Below, piece by piece: positions 14,561-22,388 of a DNA stretch of 26,341 bases. Position 1 is the stretch's first letter; each line of letters starts with the position of its first letter. A program made the translations under genes and the position numbers. The notes below the pieces were generated by a model. The model was not told the DNA's origin. It worked only from the letters and a program-made list of their open reading frames with translations, and made no database searches. The stretch is from an uncultured Intestinimonas sp. (GTDB taxonomy: Bacteria; Bacillota_A; Clostridia; Oscillospirales; Oscillospiraceae), in contig CAUBHZ010000001.1 of the NCBI GenBank assembly GCA_958435885.1, positions 1 through 26,341 on the forward strand. The letters are read 5' to 3'.

Positions 14561-16510
14561 TCATTCGTCGGTGTGCAGGAGCCAGACGAAGCCGTAGGGG
14601 GGGAGCTCCACGTGGCTCAGGTCCCCGAACCGGCCGCCGTAGACCAGCTCCTCAAAGGGACCCTCCTCCCGGCAGGAGGCGGTGAGGAACTGATTGCTGA
14701 AGTTGAAGAGGGCCATGAGCTTGCGGCCCTTGTACCAGCGCCCCACGCCCAGCACGTGTGAACTGCCGGTGTCGAAGGTCCACACGTCGGCCCGGGCGTC
14801 GAAGGCGGGCTCGGCGCACCGCAGCTCCTCCAGCCGGCGCAGGCCCATGAACTGCTTGCCCTGACGGGTGTCCGGGTCCCGGCGCATGGCGGCCAGATCC
14901 CACTGGAAGGTCCCACGGTGGAGGTAGCGGCTGTCCTCCCGCTTCTCGTCGTCCAGGTGGTAGGAGTAGTCGTTGAGCTGCCCCACCTCGTCGCCGCTGT
15001 AGAGGACCGGGATGCCGCTCTGGGTGAGCATCCAGGCGTGGAGCATCAGGTCGCAGGCGATGGACCGCTCCAGCTTGAAGGGGTCCCGCTCATAGTCGGC
15101 GGCCTCCACGCCGCACAGGGAGGCGGTGGTGCCGCACAGCCGGGCATCGCCCAGCCGGGGGTCGTCGTTGTAGAGCTCTCCCCGGCTGTCGCTAGAGGGC
15201 CACCGGCCGGTAAACCAGTCGTTGAGGTACTTTTTATGGGCCACCTCGTCGGTGCCGAAGTGCTCCTTGAGCCAGGGGTAGTCCAGACCCCAGCCGATGT
15301 CGTCGTGGCAGCGCAGGTAATTGAGGAAGAGGAAGTCCTTGGGCAGGGCGCACACGGCGTCCATCTGGTGGCGGAGGAGGGAGACGTCGGCGGTGGCCAG
15401 GGTGTGCCAGGTGGTGGCCATGGTGGTGACGTTGTAGAGCATGTGGCACTCTGGCTTGTCCGGGGTGCCGAAGTAGGGAGCCACCTTGGCCGGCTCCATG
15501 ACCACCTCCCCCAGCAGCAGCACGCTGGGGCAGACGATCTCGCACACCATGCGCATCATCCGCACCAGGGTGTGGACCTGGGGCAGGTTGCGGCAGTTGG
15601 TACCCAGTTCCTTCCAGATGTAGGGGGCGGCGTCCAGACGGATGATATCGATGCCCCGGTTGGCCAGGAAGAGCAGGTTCTCCGTCATGTCGTTGAAGAC
15701 CATGGGGTTGGCGTAGTTGAGGTCCCACTGGTAGGGGTAGAAGTTGGTCATCACCGCCTGCTGGCAGTCCACCAGCCAGGTGAAGCAGCCCGGAGCGGTG
15801 GTGGGGAAGACCTGGGGCACCGTCTCCTCGAACTTCCGGGGGATGTCCCAGCTGTCGTAGAAGAAGTAGCGCTCCCGGTAGCCAGGCACACCGGCCCGGG
15901 CCTTTCTGGCCCACTCGTGGTCCTCGCTGGTGTGGTTCATGACGAAGTCCAGGCACAGGCTGATGCCCTTCTCCCGGCAGTCGTCGGCCAGCCGCTCCAG
16001 GTCGGCCATGGTGCCCAGCTCGGGCTGCACCTTCCGAAAATCGGACACGGCGTAGCCGCCGTCGCTGCGGCCCTTGGGGCTCTCCAGCAGGGGCATCAGG
16101 TGGAGGTAGTTCACACCGCACTCCTCCAGATAGGGGAGCTTCTCCCGCACCCCCTCCAGGGTGCCGGCGAACTGGGAGGTGTAGAGCATCATGCCCAGCA
16201 GGTCCCGGCGGCGGTACCAGTCGGGGTCGGCCTCCCGGCGCAGGTCCTGGGAGCGCAGGTCGGCCTTGCGGTCGGCCCAGCTGCGGCGGAGCATGGAGAG
16301 GAAGTAGTCGAAGGCGGCCAGGTCCCCGTGGTAGAGCTCGCAGTAGAGCCACTTGAGCTCATCGTAGTGCCGGGCCAGCCGCCGGTCAAAGACAGAAGTG
16401 TCCGCCGGGGCGGCGGGGGGCGTCTGGGGTACTGCCGGAGACGGTGTGGCCGGCGCCGCTTTGGCGCGGGGAGCGGCCTTGGCCGCCGAAGGTTTCTTTC
16501 TGCCCTTCAT
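14561..16510 (-). CDS. Amylosucrase-type GH13 enzyme
   Basis: This 649-residue GH13 protein is most like amylosucrase, which moves the glucosyl unit of sucrose onto an alpha-1,4-glucan and releases fructose. Active-site residues by comparison are the nucleophile Asp293 in IIRLDAAPY, the acid/base Glu335 in LLLGEVVM, and Asp403 in LRCHDDIGWG, the signature seen in amylosucrases. The N-terminal helical region (about 40-105), DFVMNHTS and the GIPVLYSGDE loop also fit. Residues 5-37 form an Ala/Pro/Lys-rich low-complexity tail, unusual for the family and probably disordered. There is no signal peptide, so action is in the cytoplasm. I chose ATG 16510, which overlaps the fructokinase stop (TGATG) and follows AAGGGGG; a GTG one codon earlier is possible. 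Sucrose hydrolase or a related glucosyltransferase remains possible. Confidence 0.85.
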   Translation of the reverse strand: MKGRKKPSAAKAAPRAKAAPATPSPAVPQTPPAAPADTSVFDRRLARHYDELKWLYCELYHGDLAAFDYFLSMLRRSWADRKADLRSQDLRREADPDWYRRRDLLGMMLYTSQFAGTLEGVREKLPYLEECGVNYLHLMPLLESPKGRSDGGYAVSDFRKVQPELGTMADLERLADDCREKGISLCLDFVMNHTSEDHEWARKARAGVPGYRERYFFYDSWDIPRKFEETVPQVFPTTAPGCFTWLVDCQQAVMTNFYPYQWDLNYANPMVFNDMTENLLFLANRGIDIIRLDAAPYIWKELGTNCRNLPQVHTLVRMMRMVCEIVCPSVLLLGEVVMEPAKVAPYFGTPDKPECHMLYNVTTMATTWHTLATADVSLLRHQMDAVCALPKDFLFLNYLRCHDDIGWGLDYPWLKEHFGTDEVAHKKYLNDWFTGRWPSSDSRGELYNDDPRLGDARLCGTTASLCGVEAADYERDPFKLERSIACDLMLHAWMLTQSGIPVLYSGDEVGQLNDYSYHLDDEKREDSRYLHRGTFQWDLAAMRRDPDTRQGKQFMGLRRLEELRCAEPAFDARADVWTFDTGSSHVLGVGRWYKGRKLMALFNFSNQFLTASCREEGPFEELVYGGRFGDLSHVELPPYGFVWLLHTDE

Positions 16511-17460
16511 CACACATCCCCCTTCCCGTCTTCCAGCTCCGCCAGGGTGGGCATGGCGGGGATGGCGCCGCTGCGGGAGCAGGTTTTGGAGGCCGCCCGG
16601 TTGGCGAAGGCCAGGATCTCCTTCAGCTCCGGGGCGGTGAGACCCTCCAGGGGCTTCTCTCCCCGGCGGACCAGGCGGCTGAGCACGGCGCCCAGGAAGG
16701 TGTCCCCGGCGCCGTTGGTGTCGGCCACGGAAGTGGCCACGCCGGGGACCTGCCCGGTCCTGCCCTGCCAGCGGTAGAAGGCGCCGCCGGCGCCCAGGGT
16801 GAGGAGCACCAGGGAGACGCCCTGGTCGGCCAGACGGCGGCTGCCCTCCTCCGGGTCGTCGGTGCCGGTGAGGAGGGGGAGCTCCTCATCGGAGAGCTTG
16901 AGGATGTCCACCAGGGGCAGGGGGGTGCGCATCCACTCCACGGCCTCCTCCCGGCTGGCCCACAGGGCCTCCCGGTAGTTGGGGTCGTAGCTCACCAGCA
17001 CCCCGTGCGCCCGGGCGTGCCGGGCGGCGAAGAGAGTGGCCGAGCGGGCGGGGGCGGCGGTGAGGCTCACGGAGCCGAAGTGGAGGACCTTGGTCCCCTC
17101 CACCAGCCGGGTGTCCACCTCCTCCGGGGTGAGGGCGCTGTCCGCCCCACGGACGAAGCGGAAGGAGCGCTCACCGCTGGCGGCAACGGTGACCACTGCC
17201 ATGGTGGTGGGGGCGGCGTCGGTCCGCACCCCGGAGGTATCCACGCCGTTTTCCTTCAGTACGCCGGTGAGATAGCCGCCGAAGCCGTCCCGGCCCACCT
17301 TGCCGATGAAGGCGGCGGAGGCCCCCAGACGGGCGGCGGCCACCGCCACGTTGGCGGGGGCGCCGCCGGGGTTGGCGGCGAAGAGGGGCACGTTCTGCGG
17401 GGTGACACCGGTCTGGGTCAGGTCGATGAGCACCTCCCCGATGGTGGTGATATCCGTCAT
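16510..17460 (-). CDS. Fructokinase (PfkB family)
   Basis: This 316-residue ribokinase/PfkB sugar kinase has the N-terminal signature GEVLIDL, the substrate-loop region NPGGAPANVAVAAARLG at about 30-46, the mid-protein SYDPNYRE, and the C-terminal DTNGAGDTFLGA at 247-258, where Asp253 is the catalytic base. PNYRE and this overall pattern are typical of fructokinases that make fructose 6-phosphate from fructose. It lies between the GH32 gene (29 bases upstream) and the amylosucrase gene (one-base overlap). Both of those enzymes could release fructose from sucrose, which supports the assignment. The ribosome binding site is AAAGGAAG. Confidence 0.9.
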   Translation of the reverse strand: MTDITTIGEVLIDLTQTGVTPQNVPLFAANPGGAPANVAVAAARLGASAAFIGKVGRDGFGGYLTGVLKENGVDTSGVRTDAAPTTMAVVTVAASGERSFRFVRGADSALTPEEVDTRLVEGTKVLHFGSVSLTAAPARSATLFAARHARAHGVLVSYDPNYREALWASREEAVEWMRTPLPLVDILKLSDEELPLLTGTDDPEEGSRRLADQGVSLVLLTLGAGGAFYRWQGRTGQVPGVATSVADTNGAGDTFLGAVLSRLVRRGEKPLEGLTAPELKEILAFANRAASKTCSRSGAIPAMPTLAELEDGKGDV

Positions 17461-17490
17461 GGGAAAACCGCTTCCTTTCTTTGAGCAAAA

Positions 17491-18816
17491 TCAGATGGTG
17501 CTGACGGCCTCCACGGGGCCCTCCAGCCGGGTCCCCAGGCCGTATACGATATGGCTGAGCACATAGGCTCCGTCATTGACAAAAATCTCGATGAGGTTGG
17601 GGTCCAGGAAGATGTCCAGCCGGCAGGCGTCCCCGGTCAGCCGGGGCGTCCGGGCGGTGAGGCGGCAGTTCTGGAGCCCGGCGAATACGGCGCTCCGGTC
17701 GCCCTCGAGCCGGCCTTCCCGCAGCCGCAGCCGGTAGCCGCCCAGGTTCAGCTCCTCACCCTCACGGAGGGTGGTGCGGAGCCGCACCGGCCGGTGCTGG
17801 GCCAGGGGGGCGAGGCCCTCCGCCGGGCGGTCAAAGGCGGCGGCCACGTCGGGGTGGACGGGGAAGCACACCTGGCCCTCCCGGAGGGTGACCAGCCGGG
17901 GCAGGCTCATCATGCCGTTCCAGGGCCCGCGGCCGTCGGGGGTGTCCTCCACCGGCCGGGGCATCCGCATCCACCCGATGAGCACCCGCCGGCCCTTCCG
18001 GTCCAGGGTGCTCTGGGGGGCGTAGAAGTCCAGCCCATAGTCCACATAGGCCATGGGGCCGTCCAGGGAGAGGCGGCAGGAGTCGGGGTCAAAGCGGGCC
18101 CGGGCGTACATGGCCTGGTCGGCGTAGGAGAGGCCGTCCGCCGTCACGCCCATGGGAGAGCCCAGGAAGAGCCAGCCCTCCTCCAGGGGGAAGAGGTCGG
18201 GGCACTCCAGCACCCGCCCCAGCTCCGGCGCGGAAAACTGGTTGGCGTAGGTCCAGCTGAGGCCGTCGTCGCTGCGGAAGAAGAGAACCCGTCCCTGCCC
18301 CTCCCGGGAGCTCCCCAGCACCATGCGGCAGCCGTCCGCTTCCCGCCACACCTTGGGGTCCCGGGTGTCCTTTTTGTCCCCGAAGGCGGGGTCGGTGAGG
18401 ACGGGGATGATCTGGCGCTTGTCCCCCCAGTTGTCAAAGTGCCGCCCGTCCGGGGAGATCACCATGGCCTGGCTGGCCTGGAAACGGTCGCCGTCGGGCA
18501 GGTGGATGTCCTCTCTCAGGGGCTGCTCATACTGCACCGCCGTGTAATAGAGGTGGAGCCGCCCGTCGATCTCCAGGGCGCTCCCCGAAAAGACGCCGTT
18601 CCGGTCGTAGTCCTTGGTGGGGAGAAGGGCCACCCCCAGGTGCTCCCAGTGGACTAAGTCGGGACTCACGGCGTGGCCCCAGTGCATGGTGCCCCAGCGG
18701 GGGGCGTAAGGGAAGTGCTGGTAGAAGAGGTGGTACTCTCCGTAGTAGTAGATAAAGCCGTTGGGATCGTTGATCCAGTTGCCCGGCGCTTTCAGATGTA
18801 TGCTGTCTTGTATCAA
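17491..18816 (-). CDS. GH32 beta-fructosidase / sucrose hydrolase
   Basis: This 441-residue glycoside hydrolase family 32 enzyme has the nucleophile Asp17 in NWINDPNG, the transition-state stabiliser Asp153 in TRDPKV, and the acid/base Glu204 in ECPDL. The C-terminal beta-sandwich module ends with LIEIFVNDG. There is no signal peptide, so it acts on imported substrate such as sucrose, sucrose phosphate or small fructo-oligosaccharides. Because the transporter is ABC-type rather than PTS, an unphosphorylated substrate is more likely. The start is a TTG at 18816, required because WINDPNG begins at residue 14 and no ATG lies upstream of it in frame; a strong GGAGGG six bases before it supports the choice. 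The gene lies just after the terminator that ends the transporter genes. Confidence 0.92.
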   Translation of the reverse strand: MIQDSIHLKAPGNWINDPNGFIYYYGEYHLFYQHFPYAPRWGTMHWGHAVSPDLVHWEHLGVALLPTKDYDRNGVFSGSALEIDGRLHLYYTAVQYEQPLREDIHLPDGDRFQASQAMVISPDGRHFDNWGDKRQIIPVLTDPAFGDKKDTRDPKVWREADGCRMVLGSSREGQGRVLFFRSDDGLSWTYANQFSAPELGRVLECPDLFPLEEGWLFLGSPMGVTADGLSYADQAMYARARFDPDSCRLSLDGPMAYVDYGLDFYAPQSTLDRKGRRVLIGWMRMPRPVEDTPDGRGPWNGMMSLPRLVTLREGQVCFPVHPDVAAAFDRPAEGLAPLAQHRPVRLRTTLREGEELNLGGYRLRLREGRLEGDRSAVFAGLQNCRLTARTPRLTGDACRLDIFLDPNLIEIFVNDGAYVLSHIVYGLGTRLEGPVEAVSTI

Positions 18817-18871
18817 GCTGCTCCCTCCACATCGTCACTGCGCAGCGTCCGGGACCGCCGAGGGGTCCCAT

Positions 18872-18902
18872 AAAAATCGGGAGCCCCTCACGAGGCTCCC
18901 GA
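18872..18902 (-). terminator. Intrinsic terminator after the sugar ABC genes
   Basis: Read on the minus strand, a 9-bp stem (TCGGGAGCC with GGCTCCCGA) with an 8-base loop is followed by TTTTTA. It lies between the distal permease gene and the GH32 gene. The transporter transcript would end here, with partial read-through into the enzyme genes; I saw no obvious separate promoter between this hairpin and the GH32 start. Confidence 0.82.
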
Positions 18903-18995
18903 CAGAAGGGCCGCGCCGCCGGGGCCATGCCGGCGGGGCGGATGGCCTCCATGCAGGGAATAATTGTATCACATGGTGCGTGCTTTTGACAGCCC

Positions 18996-19856
18996 TTATT
19001 TCACTGCGCCGGACACCACGCCGCCGATGATCTGCTTCTGCAAGACCACATACAGGATGAGGATGGGGATGACGCACAGGAGCAGGCCCGCCATGATGGT
19101 GCCGTAGTCGGCGGAGTAGGTGCCGTAGAAGCTGTAGGTGGACAGGGGCAGGGTGAGCAGCTCCTTGTCGGTAAGCACCAGGGAGGGCAGCAGGTAGTCG
19201 TTCCAGAAGGCCAGGGAGTTGAGGATGACCATGGTGGAGATGATGGGCTTGAGGAGGGGCAGCACGATTTTGAAGAAGGTCTGGGCGTGGGTGCAGCCGT
19301 CGATGTAGGCGGCCTCCTCCAGGGCGATGGGGATGTTGCCCTTGATGAAGCCGTGGAACATGAAGACCGACATGGCCATGGAGAAGCCGGTGTGCATGAA
19401 AATGAGGGTGATGCGGTGGTTGAGCACGTTGAGGGTGCCGCCGTAGATACTCACCAGGGGGATCATGATGGCCTGGAAGGGGATGATCATGGAGGCCACC
19501 ATGAGAGCGAAGGTGATCTTGGAGATCTTATTGTTGTGGCGGACGATGTAGTAGGCCAGCATGGCGGCCAGCAAGGTCACCAGCACGGTGGAGCACACGG
19601 TGACGATGAGGGAGTTCTTGAAGGCGTTGAGGAAGTCCATCTGGGTAAAGGCCTTGACGAAGTTGTCGAAGGACAGGCCCTTGATGGTGAAGAGCCAGGA
19701 GAAGGGGCTCTTGATGATGTCCCGCTTCTCCTTGAGGGAGTTGATGACCACCATGACGAAGGGGAACATGTAGGCGATGAAGATGATGATGAGGCCGGCC
19801 ATGGCAAGGGCGTTGGTGACCTTGCGCTTGGTGCCGCCGATGGACGAGTTGTTCAT
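18996..19856 (-). CDS. CUT1 sugar ABC transporter permease (MalG/AraQ type)
   Basis: This 286-residue inner-membrane permease has about six hydrophobic helices (first at about 16-38). The cytoplasmic EAA loop, EEAAYIDGCTHAQTFFKIVLP at about 180-200, docks on the ATPase. The C-terminal QKQIIGGVVSGAVK is typical of this type. The start overlaps the stop of the other permease by one base (TAATG), so the two are made together. No ATPase gene is present in the operon, as is common for CUT1 systems of Firmicutes that share an MsmX-like ATPase encoded elsewhere. Confidence 0.94.
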   Translation of the reverse strand: MNNSSIGGTKRKVTNALAMAGLIIIFIAYMFPFVMVVINSLKEKRDIIKSPFSWLFTIKGLSFDNFVKAFTQMDFLNAFKNSLIVTVCSTVLVTLLAAMLAYYIVRHNNKISKITFALMVASMIIPFQAIMIPLVSIYGGTLNVLNHRITLIFMHTGFSMAMSVFMFHGFIKGNIPIALEEAAYIDGCTHAQTFFKIVLPLLKPIISTMVILNSLAFWNDYLLPSLVLTDKELLTLPLSTYSFYGTYSADYGTIMAGLLLCVIPILILYVVLQKQIIGGVVSGAVK

Positions 19857-20728
19857 TATGCCTCCACCTCCTGACGTTTGGTGAGATAGACCTGGATGCC
19901 GCTGATGATGGCGACGATGACGAAGAGGATGAGGGCCTCGGCCTGGCCCACACCGAACTGGCGGGAGGTGAAGGCCTTTTCATAGACGTGCATGGCGGCC
20001 ATCTCGGTGGTGCCGTAGGGGGCGCCGGCGGTCAGGGACAGGTTGACGTCGTACACCATGAAGGCCCGGGACAGAGTGAGGAAGAGGCAGATGGTGATGG
20101 AGGACATCATGAGGGGGAGGATGATGCTCCTGAGCTTGACCCAGCCGGTGGCGCCGTCGATGCTGGCGGCCTCCATCACGTCCTGGTTGAGGCCCATGAA
20201 GCCGGCCACGTAGATGAGGATCATGTAGCCGGAGAGCTGCCACACCGACACCAGCACCAGGGCGGCGAAGGCCAGGCTGGGGTCGGAGAGCCAGGAGCTC
20301 TCGAAGAGGCTCCAGCCGGTGGCCTCGCCGATGCCCACGAAGACCCGGGAGAAGACGAACTGCCAGATATAGCCCAGCACCAGGCCGCCGATGAGGTTGG
20401 GGGTGAAGAAGCCGGCCCGGAAGAAGTTCTGGCCCTTAATGCCCCGGGTGAGGAGGTAGGCGATGGCGAAGGCCAGCACGTTGACGATGATGACCACGAA
20501 GATGACGTACTTGAAGGTGAGCAGCAGGGACGACCAGAACTGGGTGTCCTTGAGCACGCTCAAAAAGTTGGCGGCGCCCACGAAATTCTTGACGGCGGAC
20601 ACGCCGTTCCAGTCCGTCAGGGTGAGGTAGATGCCGTAGATGAACGGAATGATGACCACGGCAAAGAAGCAGAACATACCAGGTAATGCAAAGCCGCAGA
20701 AATCCTTTCCTCCGCTTTTCCCTTTCAT
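19856..20728 (-). CDS. CUT1 sugar ABC transporter permease (MalF/UgpA type)
   Basis: This 290-residue permease has its first membrane helix at about 13-36 followed by LTLTDWNG, a common opening in MalF-like proteins of Gram-positive bacteria. Five further hydrophobic segments follow, and the EAA loop MEAASIDGATGWVKLRSIILP lies at about 185-205. It pairs with the MalG-type protein to form the pore. The gene starts 12 bases after the binding-protein stop, with AGGAGG overlapping that region. The likely substrate is inferred from the enzyme genes in the same direction, not from the permease itself. Confidence 0.94.
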   Translation of the reverse strand: MKGKSGGKDFCGFALPGMFCFFAVVIIPFIYGIYLTLTDWNGVSAVKNFVGAANFLSVLKDTQFWSSLLLTFKYVIFVVIIVNVLAFAIAYLLTRGIKGQNFFRAGFFTPNLIGGLVLGYIWQFVFSRVFVGIGEATGWSLFESSWLSDPSLAFAALVLVSVWQLSGYMILIYVAGFMGLNQDVMEAASIDGATGWVKLRSIILPLMMSSITICLFLTLSRAFMVYDVNLSLTAGAPYGTTEMAAMHVYEKAFTSRQFGVGQAEALILFVIVAIISGIQVYLTKRQEVEA

Positions 20729-20740
20729 ATCAGTTCCTCC

Positions 20741-22117
20741 TTACTGCTGCTGGGCCCAGTAGTCCTCGATGGAGGCGATGAGCTCGGCTCGGTCGCTGCG
20801 CCCGGCCAGGTATTTCTGCATGGCGGCGCCGAGGATGGACCAGTGGTCGTTGGGCACGATGGCGGAGGCGTTGAAGGCGTTTCCGTCGTGCACGTGGTTG
20901 TAGATGTCCCGGCTGAGGGGGTCGGAAGGCTCATAGGGGTTGTTCTGGAAGGGGGGGATGATGTTGCAGGTCTTGACCAGCATCTGCTGGCCGATCTCGC
21001 TGTACACGATCCAGTTGAGAAACTCCTTGGCGGCGGCCAGCTGCTGGTCGGTGGCCACGATGCCGTCCAGCATGACCTGCTTGGAGGGGGAGGCCTGGAT
21101 CTGGCAGTTGACGAAGTCGTCGGGGTCGTTGTTCATGAAGTAGGGCAGGAAGCCGTACTCGTCGTCCTTCTCCGCGTCGGCATCCTCCAGGTTGGGCCAG
21201 GCCCAGTTGCCGTTGAACCAGAAGGCGGTCTTGCCGTCTACCAGGTCGATGGCCATCTCGTCGTAGTCGGCGCCCAGGGGGTCAGCCTTGGCCACGTTGT
21301 ACTCCCGGAGCACGTCGAACATGTCCAGGAACTGGGACATGCGGTCATAGGTGGTGAGGTCCAGAGAGCCGTCCTTGATCTTCTCGATGGCCTCGGCGGC
21401 GCCGTCGGAGGTGCCGTCGTAGGTCTCATAGATGTACTGGAGGTGGTGGGCGCCCAGAGACCAGTCCTCCATGGCCAGGGAGACGGGCCGCTCCATGCCG
21501 GCGGCCACCAGCCGGTCCAGCAGAGCCACGAAGTCGTCCAGGGTGCGGATGGAGGCGGGGTCAAAGGTCTCCCCCAGGGTGGACTCGATGACGGCCTTGT
21601 TGTAGATGATGCCGCGGCCCTCGATGCACAGGGGGAAGCTGTACACCTTGCCGTTGACTCTGGTCACATAGTCCTCCGCTTCGGCCAGCCAGGGCTCATC
21701 GGACAGGTCGGCGGCCTTCTCCTCGGCCAGGGCGATGACGTCGGTGGTGTCCAGGATGGACATGGTGGGCGGGTTGCCAGAGTTGTAGAGGCTCACCACC
21801 TTGGTGTACGGGGAGTCGCCGTCGGTGACGGGCATGACCTCCACGTGGACGCCGGACTTCTTTTCAAACTCGGCGCCCATCTCCACCAGGGCGTTCTGGA
21901 TCTCCGCCTTGGAGTTGAGCAGGGTGATGGAGGTCCCCTGCAGCGACGGGTCGTACTGGAAGGTGTCCACGGAGGTGTCGATGGGCTCCGCCTCGTCCAC
22001 CTCGTTGGGGTCGTCCGGGTTGCTGGCGAAGCCGAACCGGCACCCGGTGGCAGCTGTTGCGATCAGGGCGGCCAGCACCCCTACCGCGATCAGCCTGGGA
22101 AAGATGCTTTTTTTCAT
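20741..22117 (-). CDS. Sugar ABC transporter substrate-binding lipoprotein
   Basis: This protein is about 458 residues long, with a basic start (MKKS), a hydrophobic stretch and a lipobox-like ATGC with Cys26. It should be a lipid-anchored extracellular binding protein of the cluster B (MalE-like) type. An acidic linker follows, then a mature domain containing YTKVVSLYNSGNPPTMSILD, GIIYNKAVIE and FWFNGNWAWPN. These are typical of CUT1 oligosaccharide binders, with several tryptophans and tyrosines available for sugar stacking. I chose ATG 22117, correctly spaced from GGAGGAG; a GTG two codons earlier overlaps that ribosome binding site. It is the first gene of the operon and sits just behind a promoter carrying a LacI-type operator. 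Confidence 0.93.
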   Translation of the reverse strand: MKKSIFPRLIAVGVLAALIATAATGCRFGFASNPDDPNEVDEAEPIDTSVDTFQYDPSLQGTSITLLNSKAEIQNALVEMGAEFEKKSGVHVEVMPVTDGDSPYTKVVSLYNSGNPPTMSILDTTDVIALAEEKAADLSDEPWLAEAEDYVTRVNGKVYSFPLCIEGRGIIYNKAVIESTLGETFDPASIRTLDDFVALLDRLVAAGMERPVSLAMEDWSLGAHHLQYIYETYDGTSDGAAEAIEKIKDGSLDLTTYDRMSQFLDMFDVLREYNVAKADPLGADYDEMAIDLVDGKTAFWFNGNWAWPNLEDADAEKDDEYGFLPYFMNNDPDDFVNCQIQASPSKQVMLDGIVATDQQLAAAKEFLNWIVYSEIGQQMLVKTCNIIPPFQNNPYEPSDPLSRDIYNHVHDGNAFNASAIVPNDHWSILGAAMQKYLAGRSDRAELIASIEDYWAQQQ

Positions 22118-22159
22118 GATCACTCCTCCTGCTCTCGAAAGGTCAACAAAACGACGAAT

Positions 22160-22171
22160 GGAACCGGTTAC
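22160..22171. promoter_or_regulatory. LacI-family operator in front of the sugar operon
   Basis: GGAACCGGTTAC contains the perfect palindrome AACCGGTT (22162-22169) with a central CG, the hallmark of LacI/GalR-family sites. It begins about ten bases downstream of the -10 box of the minus-strand promoter, so bound repressor would block transcription start or early elongation. The divergently encoded LacI-type protein is the natural candidate. Confidence 0.72.
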
Positions 22172-22180
22172 TTTGCCTTT

Positions 22181-22210
22181 ATATTAACACTTTTGCAAAG
22201 AATCCGTCAA
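22181..22210 (-). promoter_or_regulatory. Probable sigma-A promoter of the sugar ABC operon
   Basis: Read on the minus strand, TTGACG (22210-22205) is followed after 18 bases by TAATAT (22186-22181). A second TTGACGG lies 24 bases upstream as a direct repeat (22234-22228). Transcription would start near 22174. The -10 hexamer is imperfect, so exact placement is uncertain by one or two bases. Confidence 0.6.
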
Positions 22211-22304
22211 TCGTTTGCCGTCAAATAGCCTAATTTTGTAAATATTGTCTGATTTGATTTGGGCTGATTATACATATTCCACAAGGGAGGTTGGAGGCTT
22301 CCGG

Positions 22305-22333
22305 TTGTGCGGCGCCGGCATCTCTGATATAAT
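22305..22333 (+). promoter_or_regulatory. Promoter of the LacI-family regulator gene
   Basis: A perfect extended -10 box, TGATATAAT (22325-22333), is preceded after 17 bases by TTGTGC (22305-22310). The weak -35 is compensated by the TG extension. The gene starts about 50 bases downstream. No AACCGGTT site overlaps it, so autoregulation is not evident. Confidence 0.78.
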
Positions 22334-22388
22334 ACGACAATAGACCTGACGCGGGCAGAAGCCGGCCGGGGAAGCAAGGGGCGCTGTT

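Noticed and set aside
14918..16777. A 619-codon + strand open frame opposite the amylosucrase and fructokinase genes
   Set aside because: It is a composition artefact of GC-rich codons on the other strand. The peptide is mostly Val, Gly, His and Leu with no recognisable domain, and the minus-strand genes have clear active-site motifs.
20843..22228. A 461-codon + strand open frame opposite the solute-binding protein gene
   Set aside because: It has the same Val/Gly/His-rich shadow composition. The minus-strand gene has a lipobox, ribosome binding site and family motifs.
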